Assembly (NCBI GenBank): GCA_900544885.1 | Contig: UQWU01000017.1 | Location: 1-37,238, forward strand | Length of the DNA: 37,238 nt | Source: an uncultured Phascolarctobacterium sp. | Lineage (GTDB): Bacteria > Bacillota > Negativicutes > Acidaminococcales > Acidaminococcaceae | Direction of reading: 5' to 3' | Shown: positions 24,033 through 32,959 of the stretch, in pieces | How positions within the stretch are numbered: the first letter of the stretch is position 1 | Layout: each line of letters opens with the position of its first letter | The notes under the pieces: model-generated | What the model was told of the DNA's origin: nothing | The model's input: the letters and a program-made list of their open reading frames with translations, nothing else | Databases searched by the model: none | Made by a program: the position numbers and the translations under genes

Positions 24033-26111
24033 ATGTTCAGTAAATTTAATAAAAATATCAATTCTAAGGTTGATACTAATCTTTATCTTTTTTTAATTGT
24101 TTTACTCTCTTTAATAATTTGCTATCTGCAACCTAAAATGATTATTCCGTTGATTTGTATTGTCGGTCTGACTTATTATTTTTCAAGACGCAATATCATC
24201 AATAAGGAAATATTTTTCAGTAGCTACTTAGATAATATTATTCGTAATATTGAACGTACAAATCATTTTGCTGTACGCAAGCTAGATATCGGTATGGCGG
24301 TTTTTTCTAAGGATGGCAAGTTGCAGTGGAAAAATGAGCTTTTTGGAGCTTGGGTCGGCAAGAAGAATTTAGAGGGCAAAAAACCAGAGGAAATTCTGCC
24401 TCTGCAACCGAATGCTTTTGAGCTGTTAAGTGTTCATGATGGCGAACAGGTTATTCAGCTTGAGGGTCGTTATTACCGTATGAAATATGCTAGTGTGCAG
24501 ACACAAGATACATCCGGTAGAAAAAATGAATTAAAAAATAGCAGTGGTTTGATGATTTATCTGACTGATATTACTGATTTTGAATTATTACGTCAGAAAT
24601 ATAGTAATGATAAATTATGTTTGGCTTATGCTCGTTTTGATAACTATGAAGAGGTTATGCGAGGTTTAAGCGAAACTAATATTGCTAACTTAAATGGCGA
24701 AATCAATGAGCTGTTGACAAAGTGGGCTGCTTCTCAGCAGGGTTTTATTTGTCGCATGAACAAGGAAATGAGCCTAATGGGTTTTAACCAATCTTCTGTT
24801 TTGAATATGATGGATGATAAGTTTACGATTCTGGATCGTGTACGTGAAGTACGTAGCGGGAATAAATTTGCTCCTACCTTTAGTATTGGTGTAGCCTGCG
24901 AAGGCACTACTCTGGAGGAATTAATTCAGAATGCTAATAAGAGCTTATATCTAGCTTTAGGTCGTGGTGGTGACCAAGCTGTAGTCATGAAGGATAAAAA
25001 GACATTGTTCTTTGGTGGTACCAGTAGCGTAGGTGCTAAGAGCACTCGTGTACGTGCTCGTATTGTAGCGCAGACTATTCATGAACAGATGCTACAGGCT
25101 GATAAGATTTTTGTTATGGGTCATCATAATGAAGATTATGATGCTATCGGTGCGGTAATGGGTATGGCGAAGCTGGGCTTTGCTTTGAATAAAGAAACTT
25201 ATATTGTTGCCAGCGAGAACAGTGAATATTTTGAACGTATTTCAGAAGTTTTAGCTAGTGAAAAGATTACTTTATATGATAATGAAAAGAGATATTTCGA
25301 TATTGTCATTGACGGTGACCAAGCAGTTGATATGGTGACCCAGAAAAGCTTATTGATTTTAGTAGATCATCATCGTGCCGTACTTTCTGCTAGTAGAAAG
25401 CTGTTGGAAGCAGTTAAAAATCGCATTATTGTTGACCACCATCGTCGTGCTGAGGATATTATCAGTGATACTTCCCTGCTCTATCTAGAGCCTTCAAGTT
25501 CCTCAACTAGTGAATTGGTAACAGAATTAATTTGTTATTTTGATGATGGTTTAGAAATTACTCCTGGTGAAGCAACCGTACTGTATTCCGGTATTGTTCT
25601 GGATACGAAGAACTTTGCGGTACAGACAGGTGAACGTACTTTTGAAGCGGCTGCTTTATTGCGCCGTAGTGGTGCCGATCCTAATCTGGTACGTCTGCTC
25701 TTCAAGGACGATATGTCTTCTGTGCAGATTCGTGCAAAATTGGTTGCTGAAGCTAAAACACCGATTCCAGGACTTGCGATTTCTGTATTGCGTAATGCAG
25801 TGCATGATACTATGTCGTCTGTACTTGCTGCACAAACTGCAGATACGTTGATTACGATTAACGGTATTTTTGTAGGTGTGGCAATTGTAGAATATAAAGA
25901 TGGTTCTCTTGGTGTAAGTGCCCGCAGTGACGGCAGCGTCAATGTGCAGGTAATTATGGAAGCATTAGGTGGCGGCGGCCACCAGACTGTAGCTGGTGTA
26001 CAACTGGCTGATAAGCGTGCCAAGGATGTTGAACCTACAATTATTGAATTAACTAAAAAACAAGTAGAGGAGCGAGATAACAATGAAAGTAATTCTGTTA
26101 CAAGATGTTAA
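24033..26111 (+). CDS. gdpP: Cyclic-di-AMP phosphodiesterase GdpP (YybT)
   Basis: Membrane-bound enzyme that hydrolyses c-di-AMP to pApA. The 692 residues hold two N-terminal transmembrane helices (about 17-50), a PAS-like domain (about 80-185), a degenerate GGDEF domain (about 195-320) and a DHH/DHHA1 catalytic module. In the DHH part, GHHNEDYDAIG (364-373), LVDHHRAVL (near 443-451) and VDHHRRAEDI (near 467-476) carry the Mn-binding residues; GGGGHQTVAG (646-655) is the DHHA1 motif. I start at ATG 24033 (GAGGTG upstream) rather than at an in-frame TTG at 24003 without a site. The 3' end overlaps rplI by 29 bases. c-di-AMP levels affect potassium and wall homeostasis, as in other Firmicutes. 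Confidence 0.95.
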   Translation: MFSKFNKNINSKVDTNLYLFLIVLLSLIICYLQPKMIIPLICIVGLTYYFSRRNIINKEIFFSSYLDNIIRNIERTNHFAVRKLDIGMAVFSKDGKLQWKNELFGAWVGKKNLEGKKPEEILPLQPNAFELLSVHDGEQVIQLEGRYYRMKYASVQTQDTSGRKNELKNSSGLMIYLTDITDFELLRQKYSNDKLCLAYARFDNYEEVMRGLSETNIANLNGEINELLTKWAASQQGFICRMNKEMSLMGFNQSSVLNMMDDKFTILDRVREVRSGNKFAPTFSIGVACEGTTLEELIQNANKSLYLALGRGGDQAVVMKDKKTLFFGGTSSVGAKSTRVRARIVAQTIHEQMLQADKIFVMGHHNEDYDAIGAVMGMAKLGFALNKETYIVASENSEYFERISEVLASEKITLYDNEKRYFDIVIDGDQAVDMVTQKSLLILVDHHRAVLSASRKLLEAVKNRIIVDHHRRAEDIISDTSLLYLEPSSSSTSELVTELICYFDDGLEITPGEATVLYSGIVLDTKNFAVQTGERTFEAAALLRRSGADPNLVRLLFKDDMSSVQIRAKLVAEAKTPIPGLAISVLRNAVHDTMSSVLAAQTADTLITINGIFVGVAIVEYKDGSLGVSARSDGSVNVQVIMEALGGGGHQTVAGVQLADKRAKDVEPTIIELTKKQVEERDNNESNSVTRC

Positions 26112-26529
26112 AAATTTAGGTAAAAAAGGCGATGTTGTTGAAACTGCTGAAGGCTATGGTCGTAACTACTTGTTGCCGCGTAAATTGGCTAAAGAAGCAA
26201 CTGCTGCTAATCTGAATCAAGCTAGAGCTGATAAAGCAACTGCTGCTCATCGTGCTGCTCAAGCTAAGGATGAAGCTGTTGTTTTAGGTGCCCAAGTAGA
26301 AAAAGTAGTAGTAACTTTACAAGTACGTGTGGGCGAAAACGGTAAAATGTTTGGCTCCATTACTTCTAAAGATGTTGCTGAAGCTTTGATTAAACAAACT
26401 GGTCTGAACATCGACCGTCGTAAAATTGAATTGAAAAATGCTGTAAAAGGTTTAGGTGAATATACTGCTGTAGCTAAACTGCATACTGATGTAACAGCGA
26501 CATTCAAAGTTGTAGTGGAAGCTGAATAA
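26083..26529 (+). CDS. rplI: 50S ribosomal protein L9
   Basis: A 148-residue ribosomal protein that binds domain V of 23S rRNA. The N-terminal MKVILLQDVKNLGKKGDVVE and GYGRNYLLPRKLA are the L9 signature, followed by the long connecting helix and the C-terminal domain (GKMFGSITSKDVAEAL). GAGGAG sits inside the end of gdpP, so the two genes are translationally coupled. The start codon of dnaB is two bases after the stop. Confidence 0.97.
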   Translation: MKVILLQDVKNLGKKGDVVETAEGYGRNYLLPRKLAKEATAANLNQARADKATAAHRAAQAKDEAVVLGAQVEKVVVTLQVRVGENGKMFGSITSKDVAEALIKQTGLNIDRRKIELKNAVKGLGEYTAVAKLHTDVTATFKVVVEAE

Positions 26530-26531
26530 TT

Positions 26532-27887
26532 ATGATGGATTCAAGAATTCCGCCTCAAAATATTGAAGCAGAGCAGTCCGTGTTGGGCGCGATGATGCTT
26601 GATAAAGAGGCGATTGCTAAAGCATCGGAGATTTTAACCAGTGAAGATTTTTATCGCGAAGCACATCGCGTAATCTTTAATGCGATGCTGGAGCTGTACA
26701 ATAAAAACGAAGCTGTTGATATGGTTACTATCACTGATATCCTGCGCCGTGATAACAAGCTAGAGGATATAGGTGGTATTGCTTATATTACTGCTTTGGC
26801 TAATGTTGTACCAACAGCTGCCAATGTCAAATATCATGCTGATATCATTGCCGAAAAATCAGTTTTGCGTCAATTAGTTCGCGTTTCTACAGAGATTGCA
26901 ACTATGGGATATGAAGGCAGCGATGATGTAGGCGTGCTTTTAGATACTGCCGAGAGCAGAATTCTGGAAATTTCCAATCGTAAGAAAAAGAACGATTTCA
27001 CGCAAATTAAGGATGTCCTAATGGATAGCGTACAGGGACTGGAAAAGCTGATTACCAATAAAGGTGGCTTGACGGGTCTGCCGACAGGTTTTCCTGATTT
27101 AGATAAGCTGACTAGCGGTTTACATCCTTCAGATTTTATTATCTTGGCTGCACGTCCTTCAATGGGTAAAACGGCCTTGGCACTGAATATCGTGCAAAAT
27201 GTAGCATTGAGGGCGCATAAACAAATTGGTGGCGAGCCACGCAGCGTTGCATTTTTTAGCTTGGAAATGAGTAAAGAACAGTTGGTTCACCGTATGTTAT
27301 GTGCTGAGGCCGGTATCGACAGTCAGCGTTTACGTGTCGGTGAAATGGGTGATAAGGACTGGGATTCTTTGTGGGCAGCTTGCGATACTATGAGTAAGGC
27401 GAAAATTTATATCGACGATACTGCCGGTATTACTGCTATGGAAATGCGCAGTCGTGCACGTCGTTTAAAAGCTGAGCACGGTCTTGATTTAATTGTTGTC
27501 GACTATTTGCAGTTGATGCAAGGTAGTGGTCGCAAAAGCTTTTCCGGTGACCGTCAACAGGAGGTTTCTGAAATCTCCCGTTCTCTGAAAGCATTGGCTC
27601 GTGAGCTGGATGTGCCAGTCTTGGCCTTATCTCAGTTAAGCCGTGGTGTTGAAGCTCGTCAGGTAAAACGCCCGATGCTAAGTGACTTACGTGAATCAGG
27701 TTCTTTGGAGCAGGATGCTGATATTGTTGCTTTCCTGTACCGCGAAGATTATTATGATAAAGAAACAGAAAATAAGCATACTGAATTGATTATTGCTAAA
27801 CACCGTAATGGTCCTGTGGATACAGTTAATCTATTCTTCCACAAGCAATTTACCAAATTTGTCAGCTTTACCAAACGACAAGACTGA
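26532..27887 (+). CDS. dnaB: Replicative DNA helicase
   Basis: Hexameric 5'-3' helicase of the replication fork, 451 residues. The N-terminal domain opens IPPQNIEAEQSVLGAMMLD. The RecA-like domain has Walker A ARPSMGKTALALN (near 207-219), Walker B LIVVDYLQLM, the Q/R motif region LALSQLSRGVE and the arginine-rich KRPMLSDLRESGSLEQDADIV. Two ATG codons occur in tandem (26532 and 26535), both with a weak Shine-Dalgarno, so translation probably depends on coupling to rplI. No intein or frameshift is visible. Confidence 0.97.
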   Translation: MMDSRIPPQNIEAEQSVLGAMMLDKEAIAKASEILTSEDFYREAHRVIFNAMLELYNKNEAVDMVTITDILRRDNKLEDIGGIAYITALANVVPTAANVKYHADIIAEKSVLRQLVRVSTEIATMGYEGSDDVGVLLDTAESRILEISNRKKKNDFTQIKDVLMDSVQGLEKLITNKGGLTGLPTGFPDLDKLTSGLHPSDFIILAARPSMGKTALALNIVQNVALRAHKQIGGEPRSVAFFSLEMSKEQLVHRMLCAEAGIDSQRLRVGEMGDKDWDSLWAACDTMSKAKIYIDDTAGITAMEMRSRARRLKAEHGLDLIVVDYLQLMQGSGRKSFSGDRQQEVSEISRSLKALARELDVPVLALSQLSRGVEARQVKRPMLSDLRESGSLEQDADIVAFLYREDYYDKETENKHTELIIAKHRNGPVDTVNLFFHKQFTKFVSFTKRQD

Positions 27888-27912
27888 CATTGTTTTTAGT
27901 AAGGAGGTCTTC

Positions 27913-28506
27913 ATGATGCAGCTAGAGCATTTTACTTTAGCCGACATTGCTGAGGCCTCTTTTTTGTCGCTTTTAACATGGGGCGATGAAATGGAGATCT
28001 CAAATAGCAAGTTACAAGCTTTTATTTATGAAGCGATGGTACGCTACTATTTCCGTAGTAGTAAATTATCTTTCAAGATTACAGAAAACGGCAAGATGCA
28101 GGGCTTTTTATTAGCTTCTGCTATGGATGATGCTATCATGCATGTGTCCTGGTTTCGTAAAGGGTTAAAAGATTTTACACAAGCTGAGCAGGATGTTGCC
28201 AAAGGCTATATCGAATATCTTCACTACAATGGTGAAAAGGTACGGGAATACGCTAAAGCTAGTGATGTTTTGTTATGTTTATTCCTTAGTCGAAAAAGCG
28301 GCGTTGGTGGGCAGTTATTACATAATGCAGAGCTTGCAGCACAGAAAAATGGTGCTGTGCAGGTTCATTTATGGGCTGATGCTACCTGCGATTACGCTTA
28401 TTATCTTAAACGTGGTTATGCACAAAATACTTGCTTTTTGAATAATGTTTTGCCTAAATTAGGTGAGCAGCAGACTTGGATTTATTCTAAAAAGCTTGCT
28501 TTGTAA
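27913..28506 (+). CDS. GNAT-family acetyltransferase-like protein
   Basis: A 197-residue protein. The C-terminal third carries an acetyl-CoA binding pattern, SRKSGVGGQLLHNAELAAQKNG (about 131-152), followed by VHLWADATCDYAYYLKRGY, as in GNAT enzymes. The N-terminal two thirds are less typical, and the substrate is unknown. The start at 27913 follows AAGGAGG; an adjacent ATG at 27916 is equally possible. It follows dnaB by 25 bases and is probably the last gene of that operon. No clear terminator is seen after it. Confidence 0.75.
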   Translation: MMQLEHFTLADIAEASFLSLLTWGDEMEISNSKLQAFIYEAMVRYYFRSSKLSFKITENGKMQGFLLASAMDDAIMHVSWFRKGLKDFTQAEQDVAKGYIEYLHYNGEKVREYAKASDVLLCLFLSRKSGVGGQLLHNAELAAQKNGAVQVHLWADATCDYAYYLKRGYAQNTCFLNNVLPKLGEQQTWIYSKKLAL

Positions 28507-28532
28507 AATTCAATAGCAGTAAAATGTAAAAT

Positions 28533-28576
28533 TTTTCCGAACAATTTTCTTACAACCACTTTCAACGTTCAAAAAA
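28533..28576 (+). promoter_or_regulatory. PurBox-like pair upstream of purB (PurR sites)
   Basis: TTTTCCGAACAAT (28533-28545) matches 12 of 13 positions of the Bacillus PurBox AWWWCCGAACWWT. A weaker inverted copy, TTTTTTGAACGTT on the minus strand (28564-28576), keeps GAAC and matches 9 of 13. The two lie 18 bases apart, close to the 16-17 base spacing of inverted PurBox pairs in Bacillus, just upstream of the -35. Confidence 0.65.
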
Positions 28577-28578
28577 CC

Positions 28579-28607
28579 TTGCACTCATTTAATGGAAATG
28601 ATATTAT
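28579..28607 (+). promoter_or_regulatory. Promoter of purB-purA
   Basis: TTGCAC (28579-28584), a 17-base spacer and TATTAT (28602-28607). An inverted repeat ATGATA-TTAT-TATCAT (28598-28613) covers the -10. The predicted leader is about 80 bases. Confidence 0.65.
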
Positions 28608-28696
28608 TATCATGTATTATTTTGTCGTGAAAAATTGTAAGCTTTTTTCTTGATTTACTGTTTTTCTCTTGAATAAACTTTCTTGGAGGCATAAAA

Positions 28697-29989
28697 ATGA
28701 TTGAGCGTTATACCCATCCTGAAATGGGTAACATCTGGACTCTTGAAAATGAATTCCGCACAATGCTGAAGGTAGAAATTTTAGCTTGTGAGGCTATGAA
28801 TAAGCTTGGTGTTGTACCTGATGACGCCTTAAAGGATATTCAGAACAAAGCAGATTTTCGTCTAGACCGTATCAAAGAAATTGAAGCGGTAACAAACCAT
28901 GACGTAATTGCTTTTCTGACTAATGTTGCTGAATATGTCGGTGATGCGTCTAAATATATCCATAAAGGCTTAACTTCCAGTGATGTAAAGGATACTGCAC
29001 TGTGCTATATGACTGTACAGTCTGCTGACGTCCTGCTGAAGAACTTGCATAAATTCCACGAAGTATTGCTGCGTCGTGCTGCCGAATTTAAAAATACTGT
29101 TATGATCGGCCGTACTCATGGTATCCATGCAGAACCGATGACCTTTGGGATGAAGTTCTTACTTTGGACTGCTGAAACTGAACGTAATATCGCCCGCTTG
29201 GAACAGGCTCGCGAATTTATGGCTGTAGGTAAAATGTCCGGTGCTGTAGGTACTTATTCTAATATCGATCCGTTTGTAGAAAAATATGTCTGCGAAAAAT
29301 TGGGCTTGAAGCCTGTACGTCTAGCTACTCAGGTTATCCAACGTGATCGTCACGCACATTTCCTGACCACCTTAGCTGTTATTGGTTCTTCCTTGGATAA
29401 GATGGCTACTGAAATCCGTAACCTGCAACGTACAGATATCCGTGAAGCAGAAGAGTATTTTGCTCCTGGTCAAAAGGGTTCTTCCGCAATGCCGCATAAA
29501 CGTAATCCGATTACCTGCGAAAAGGTGTCTGGTATGGCACGCTTGTTGCGCGGTTATGCGATTGCAGCCTTAGAGGATGTTACTCTGTGGCATGAACGTG
29601 ATATTTCCCATTCTTCTGTAGAACGTGTTATCCTGCCTGATGCGACTATCGCATTAGATCACATGCTGAGAAAGTTCACTAATATTATTGATAAGCTGCT
29701 GGTATATCCTGATGCTATGATTAAAAACATGAACAAGACCGGTGGTCTTATTTACAGTCAAAACCTGCTCATTGCCCTTGTTACCAAAGGAGTACTGCGT
29801 GAGGATGCCTATAAATGGGTACAACGTAATGCGATGGCACGTTGGCTGGAGGGTGCAGATTTCAAAACAAATGTAGAAGCAGATCCGGATATTAAAAAAT
29901 ATCTTACCAATGAAGAGATTGAACATTGTTTTGATCCCAAACCGATGTTGCGTAACGTCGATTTGATTTTTTCAAGATTTGGTTTATAA
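28697..29989 (+). CDS. purB: Adenylosuccinate lyase
   Basis: Acts twice in purine synthesis: SAICAR to AICAR, and adenylosuccinate to AMP. The 430-residue protein has the fumarase/aspartase superfamily signature GSSAMPHKRNP (261-271) with the catalytic serine in the flexible loop, and the general acid/base His141 in GRTHGIHAEP. The N-terminal RYTHPEMGNIWTLENEF is typical of Firmicute PurB. GGAGG lies eight bases upstream. purA follows 21 bases later; together they complete the IMP-to-AMP branch. Promoter and PurBox-like sites suggest PurR control. Confidence 0.97.
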   Translation: MIERYTHPEMGNIWTLENEFRTMLKVEILACEAMNKLGVVPDDALKDIQNKADFRLDRIKEIEAVTNHDVIAFLTNVAEYVGDASKYIHKGLTSSDVKDTALCYMTVQSADVLLKNLHKFHEVLLRRAAEFKNTVMIGRTHGIHAEPMTFGMKFLLWTAETERNIARLEQAREFMAVGKMSGAVGTYSNIDPFVEKYVCEKLGLKPVRLATQVIQRDRHAHFLTTLAVIGSSLDKMATEIRNLQRTDIREAEEYFAPGQKGSSAMPHKRNPITCEKVSGMARLLRGYAIAALEDVTLWHERDISHSSVERVILPDATIALDHMLRKFTNIIDKLLVYPDAMIKNMNKTGGLIYSQNLLIALVTKGVLREDAYKWVQRNAMARWLEGADFKTNVEADPDIKKYLTNEEIEHCFDPKPMLRNVDLIFSRFGL

Positions 29990-30010
29990 GCAAGATTGGA
30001 GTGACTGATA

Positions 30011-31300
30011 ATGTCAGCTGTTGTAGTATTAGGTGCCCAATGGGGCGATGAAGGCAAAGGTAAAATCGTTGATTATCTCGCACAACAAGCAGATGCTGTT
30101 GTGCGTTATAGCGGTGGTTCCAATGCAGGCCATACTGTTGTTGTAAATGATGTTAATTATAAACTGCGTTTGTTGCCGTCCGGTGTTTTGTTTCCGAATA
30201 AAACTAATGTCCTTGGTAACGGTGTTGTTATTAACCCCGGTGTTGTTTTGGCAGAAATTGCCGGCATGAAAGAAAAAGGTATTGATTGTCATAACTTAGT
30301 TATTTCTGATCGTGCTCATGTGGTACTGCCATACCATCAACGTTTGGATGAACTGCAGGAGGATGCACTTGGCTCCCATAAAATCGGTACTACTAAAGGT
30401 GGTATCGGTCCCTGCTATATGGATAAGGTAGCTCGTGTAGGTATTCGTATCTGTGATTTGATGGAACCGGAAATCTTTGCTGAAAAGCTGAAAATCAACT
30501 TAGCTGCTAAAAATGAAATCATCACGAAAATCTATGGTGCAGAGCCCTTTGATTATGATACTGTTCTGAAGGAATATCTAGACTATGCTGAACAACTACG
30601 TCCGTATGTAGCTGATACCGGTGTAGTTATGGATGAATTATTTGCTGCTGACAAAAAAGTTCTGTTTGAAGGTGCACAAGCAACCTTCCTTGATATCGAT
30701 CATGGTACTTATCCGTATGTTACCAGCTCTAATCCGACTGCAGGTAATGCTTGTACCGGTAGTGGCATCGGTCCTCGCTTCATTGACCATGTTGTCGGTG
30801 TAGTAAAAGCTTATGCAACTCGTGTAGGTGAAGGTCCTTTCATTACGGAATTACTGGATACTGATGGTCCCGGTAATCAAATTCGTGAAACAGGTCATGA
30901 ATATGGTACTGTTACCGGTCGTCCTCGTCGTTGCGGTTGGTTGGATGCTTTCATGTTGCGTTATAGCGCTCGTTTGAACAGCATGGATTATTTAGCAATT
31001 ACCCGTTTGGATATTTTAGATCATATGCCGAAAATTAAAATGTGCGTTGGCTATAATATGAACGGCGAAACTTTGAAACGCATTCCTGCAAGTTTGAATG
31101 TATTGGCTAAGGTTGAACCCGTTTATGAAGAGTTTGATGGTTGGATGACTGATATCAGCGGTATCCGTAATTATGCTGATCTGCCTGCTAATGCTAAAAA
31201 ATATCTGGAACGTCTTAGCGAAGTTGCCGGTGTAGAACTGGGTATTATCTCTGTTGGCCCTAACCGTGAACAAACCATAGTTCTGAAAGACTTATTATAA
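30011..31300 (+). CDS. purA: Adenylosuccinate synthetase
   Basis: GTP-dependent ligation of aspartate to IMP, giving adenylosuccinate for PurB. The 429 residues start with VVLGAQWGDEGKGKIVD (catalytic Asp13, P-loop) and GSNAGHTV (His41). Other signatures are GTTKGGIGPCYMDK, VLFEGAQATFLDIDHGTYPYVTSSN and TGRPRRCGWLDAF. It is the second gene of a purB-purA unit and is followed by a terminator. Confidence 0.98.
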   Translation: MSAVVVLGAQWGDEGKGKIVDYLAQQADAVVRYSGGSNAGHTVVVNDVNYKLRLLPSGVLFPNKTNVLGNGVVINPGVVLAEIAGMKEKGIDCHNLVISDRAHVVLPYHQRLDELQEDALGSHKIGTTKGGIGPCYMDKVARVGIRICDLMEPEIFAEKLKINLAAKNEIITKIYGAEPFDYDTVLKEYLDYAEQLRPYVADTGVVMDELFAADKKVLFEGAQATFLDIDHGTYPYVTSSNPTAGNACTGSGIGPRFIDHVVGVVKAYATRVGEGPFITELLDTDGPGNQIRETGHEYGTVTGRPRRCGWLDAFMLRYSARLNSMDYLAITRLDILDHMPKIKMCVGYNMNGETLKRIPASLNVLAKVEPVYEEFDGWMTDISGIRNYADLPANAKKYLERLSEVAGVELGIISVGPNREQTIVLKDLL

Positions 31301-31316
31301 AAATAAGCGGATATAC

Positions 31317-31360
31317 GACCTCGTCAGATAGCGTTCAACTGTTGGCGAGGTCTATTTGTT
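31317..31360 (+). terminator. Terminator after purA
   Basis: GACCTCGTCAG (31317-31327) pairs with TTGGCGAGGTC (31342-31352), with two G-U pairs, and leads into TATTTGTTT. Confidence 0.75.
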
Positions 31361-31392
31361 TGCTTGAAATATAATGGATAATCAATTTACTC

Positions 31393-31421
31393 TTGCAGTG
31401 AAGGGGGCTTTACTGTATAAT
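31393..31421 (+). promoter_or_regulatory. Promoter of the CofE-like gene
   Basis: TTGCAG (31393-31398), a 17-base spacer and a perfect TATAAT (31416-31421). It predicts a leader of about 70 bases, in which I see no clear structure. Confidence 0.7.
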
Positions 31422-31500
31422 TAGAGTGATTGTTTAGGTAGTTTTTACAAATACAATATAGAGTGTATTATTTATAGCTCAATATAGTGGAGGCATTTTT

Positions 31501-32691
31501 ATGGAAAGAAGAGTAGGTACTGTTTCTAGAGGCATTCGTTGCCCCATCATCCGTCAAGGAGATGATTTGGCTAATATTGTTGTGACTAGCGTGTTAGACG
31601 CTTGCCAAAGCGAAGGTTTTGAACTGCGGGATAAGGATGTTATCTCTGTAACAGAATCTATTGTAGCTCGTTCTCAAGGCAACTATGCTACTGTTCAAGA
31701 TATTGCTGACGATGTACGTGCGAAATTAGGCGGCGAAACTATCGGTGTTATTTTCCCGATTCTTTCTCGTAACCGTTTTGCTATTTGTTTGAAAGGCATC
31801 GCTATGGGTGCTAAAAAAGTAGTTCTGATGTTAAGCTATCCTAGTGATGAAGTAGGTAACGCTCTGTTGACCTATGATCAATTAGATGAAGCAGGCATCA
31901 ATCCCTACAGCGACGTACTGACTTTAGAAAAATACCGTGAATTGTTCGGCGAAAACAAGCATGAATTTACCGGTGTTGATTATGTACAATATTATGCAGA
32001 CATCATCACCGCAGCAGGTGCAGAAGTTGAAGTTATTTTCGCAAATCAACCGAAAACTATTCTGAACTACACCGATAAAGTTTTAAACTGTGATATTCAT
32101 ACCCGTGTAAGAACCAAACGTCTGCTGAAAGCAGCAGGTGCTAAGGTTGTTTGTGGTTTAGATGATATTCTGACTGCTTCCGTTAACGGTAGCGGCTTCA
32201 ATGCTAAATATGGCCTGTTGGGTTCTAATAAATCCACCGAAGACCAAATCAAATTGTTCCCGCGTGAATGCCAATGGTTAGTTGAAGATATTCAAAAGAG
32301 CATCTTAGAAAAAACCGGAAAACATGTAGAAGTTATGGTTTATGGCGACGGTGCTTTCAAAGATCCTCAAGGCAAAATCTGGGAATTAGCTGACCCTGTA
32401 GTTTCTCCTGCATTTACCGCAGGCTTGGTTGGTACTCCTAACGAATTGAAATTGAAATATCTGGCAGATAACGATTTCAAAAATCTCAATGGTGCGCAAC
32501 TGCGTGATGCTATTGCAGATGCAATTCAACACAAGGAAGGCAGCTTAGTAGGCAATATGGCTTCCCAAGGTACTACTCCGCGTCAATTGACTGACTTGAT
32601 TGGTTCTTTGTGCGATTTGACCAGTGGTAGTGGCGATAAAGGTACTCCTGTTGTTCTGGTTCAAGGTTATTTCGATAATTTCACCGATTGA
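31501..32691 (+). CDS. CofE-like protein (coenzyme F420-0:L-glutamate ligase family)
   Basis: A 396-residue soluble protein that resembles the F420_ligase family (CofE/FbiB core), which adds glutamate through an amide bond in F420 maturation. The N-terminal layout fits: IRCPIIRQGDDLANIV, DKDVISVTESIVARSQGNY, then FPILSRNRFAICLKGIAMGAKKVVLMLSYPSDEVGN. The protein is longer than archaeal CofE (about 250 residues), with an extra C-terminal region containing EVMVYGDGAFKDPQGKIWELADPVVSPAF. No other F420 gene is in the window and Negativicutes are not known F420 producers, so its true acceptor is probably different. It has its own promoter and GGAGG before the ATG. It is a common but unexplained gene in anaerobic Firmicutes. 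Confidence 0.72.
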   Translation: MERRVGTVSRGIRCPIIRQGDDLANIVVTSVLDACQSEGFELRDKDVISVTESIVARSQGNYATVQDIADDVRAKLGGETIGVIFPILSRNRFAICLKGIAMGAKKVVLMLSYPSDEVGNALLTYDQLDEAGINPYSDVLTLEKYRELFGENKHEFTGVDYVQYYADIITAAGAEVEVIFANQPKTILNYTDKVLNCDIHTRVRTKRLLKAAGAKVVCGLDDILTASVNGSGFNAKYGLLGSNKSTEDQIKLFPRECQWLVEDIQKSILEKTGKHVEVMVYGDGAFKDPQGKIWELADPVVSPAFTAGLVGTPNELKLKYLADNDFKNLNGAQLRDAIADAIQHKEGSLVGNMASQGTTPRQLTDLIGSLCDLTSGSGDKGTPVVLVQGYFDNFTD

Positions 32692-32711
32692 TAAACTTTT
32701 TTAAAAAACTA

Positions 32712-32740
32712 TTGACAAAATGGTTTAGAAAAAGTATAAT
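32712..32740 (+). promoter_or_regulatory. Promoter of tRNA-Lys
   Basis: Perfect TTGACA (32712-32717), a 17-base spacer and perfect TATAAT (32735-32740): a full consensus promoter, as often seen for stable RNAs. Confidence 0.9.
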
Positions 32741-32767
32741 ATTAATGTTGCTAATCAAGTAACAGAT

Positions 32768-32843
32768 GATTCACTAGCTCAGTTGGTAGAGCACCTGACT
32801 TTTAATCAGGGTGTCCCGAGTTCGAGTCTCGGGTGGATCACCA
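32768..32843 (+). tRNA. tRNA-Lys (anticodon TTT)
   Basis: A 76-base tRNA with encoded CCA. The acceptor arms GATTCAC and GTGGATC pair with one G-U; the D arm AGCTCAGTTGGTAGAGC and the T arm with TTCGAGTC are standard. The anticodon stem CCTGA/TCAGG encloses CTTTTAA, with anticodon TTT at 32801-32803, reading AAA/AAG. Confidence 0.97.
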
Positions 32844-32853
32844 AGTAAATTCA

Positions 32854-32882
32854 CCGTCCATATTTTATATGGACGGTTTTTT
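32854..32882 (+). terminator. Terminator of tRNA-Lys
   Basis: CCGTCCATAT (32854-32863) and ATATGGACGG (32867-32876) form a perfect ten-pair stem followed by TTTTTT. Confidence 0.92.
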
Positions 32883-32893
32883 ATTGCCTAAAA

Positions 32894-32922
32894 TTGACAG
32901 TGAACAGACTGTGGTTTAAGAT
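32894..32922 (+). promoter_or_regulatory. Promoter of the D-2-hydroxyacid dehydrogenase gene
   Basis: Perfect TTGACA (32894-32899), a 17-base spacer and TAAGAT (32917-32922), about 38 bases before the start codon. Confidence 0.6.
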
Positions 32923-32959
32923 ATTATAGTAAGTAAAATAATATAAATGAGGTGGACTT

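Noticed and set aside
25535..26083. 182-codon open frame antisense to gdpP
   Set aside because: It is opposite the conserved DHH/DHHA1 region; its Ser/Thr/Ala-rich translation has no recognisable features.
28598..28613. Fur-box-like inverted repeat over the purB -10
   Set aside because: ATGATA-TTAT-TATCAT is one base short of the 7-1-7 Fur layout, lies in very AT-rich DNA, and purine genes are not expected Fur targets.
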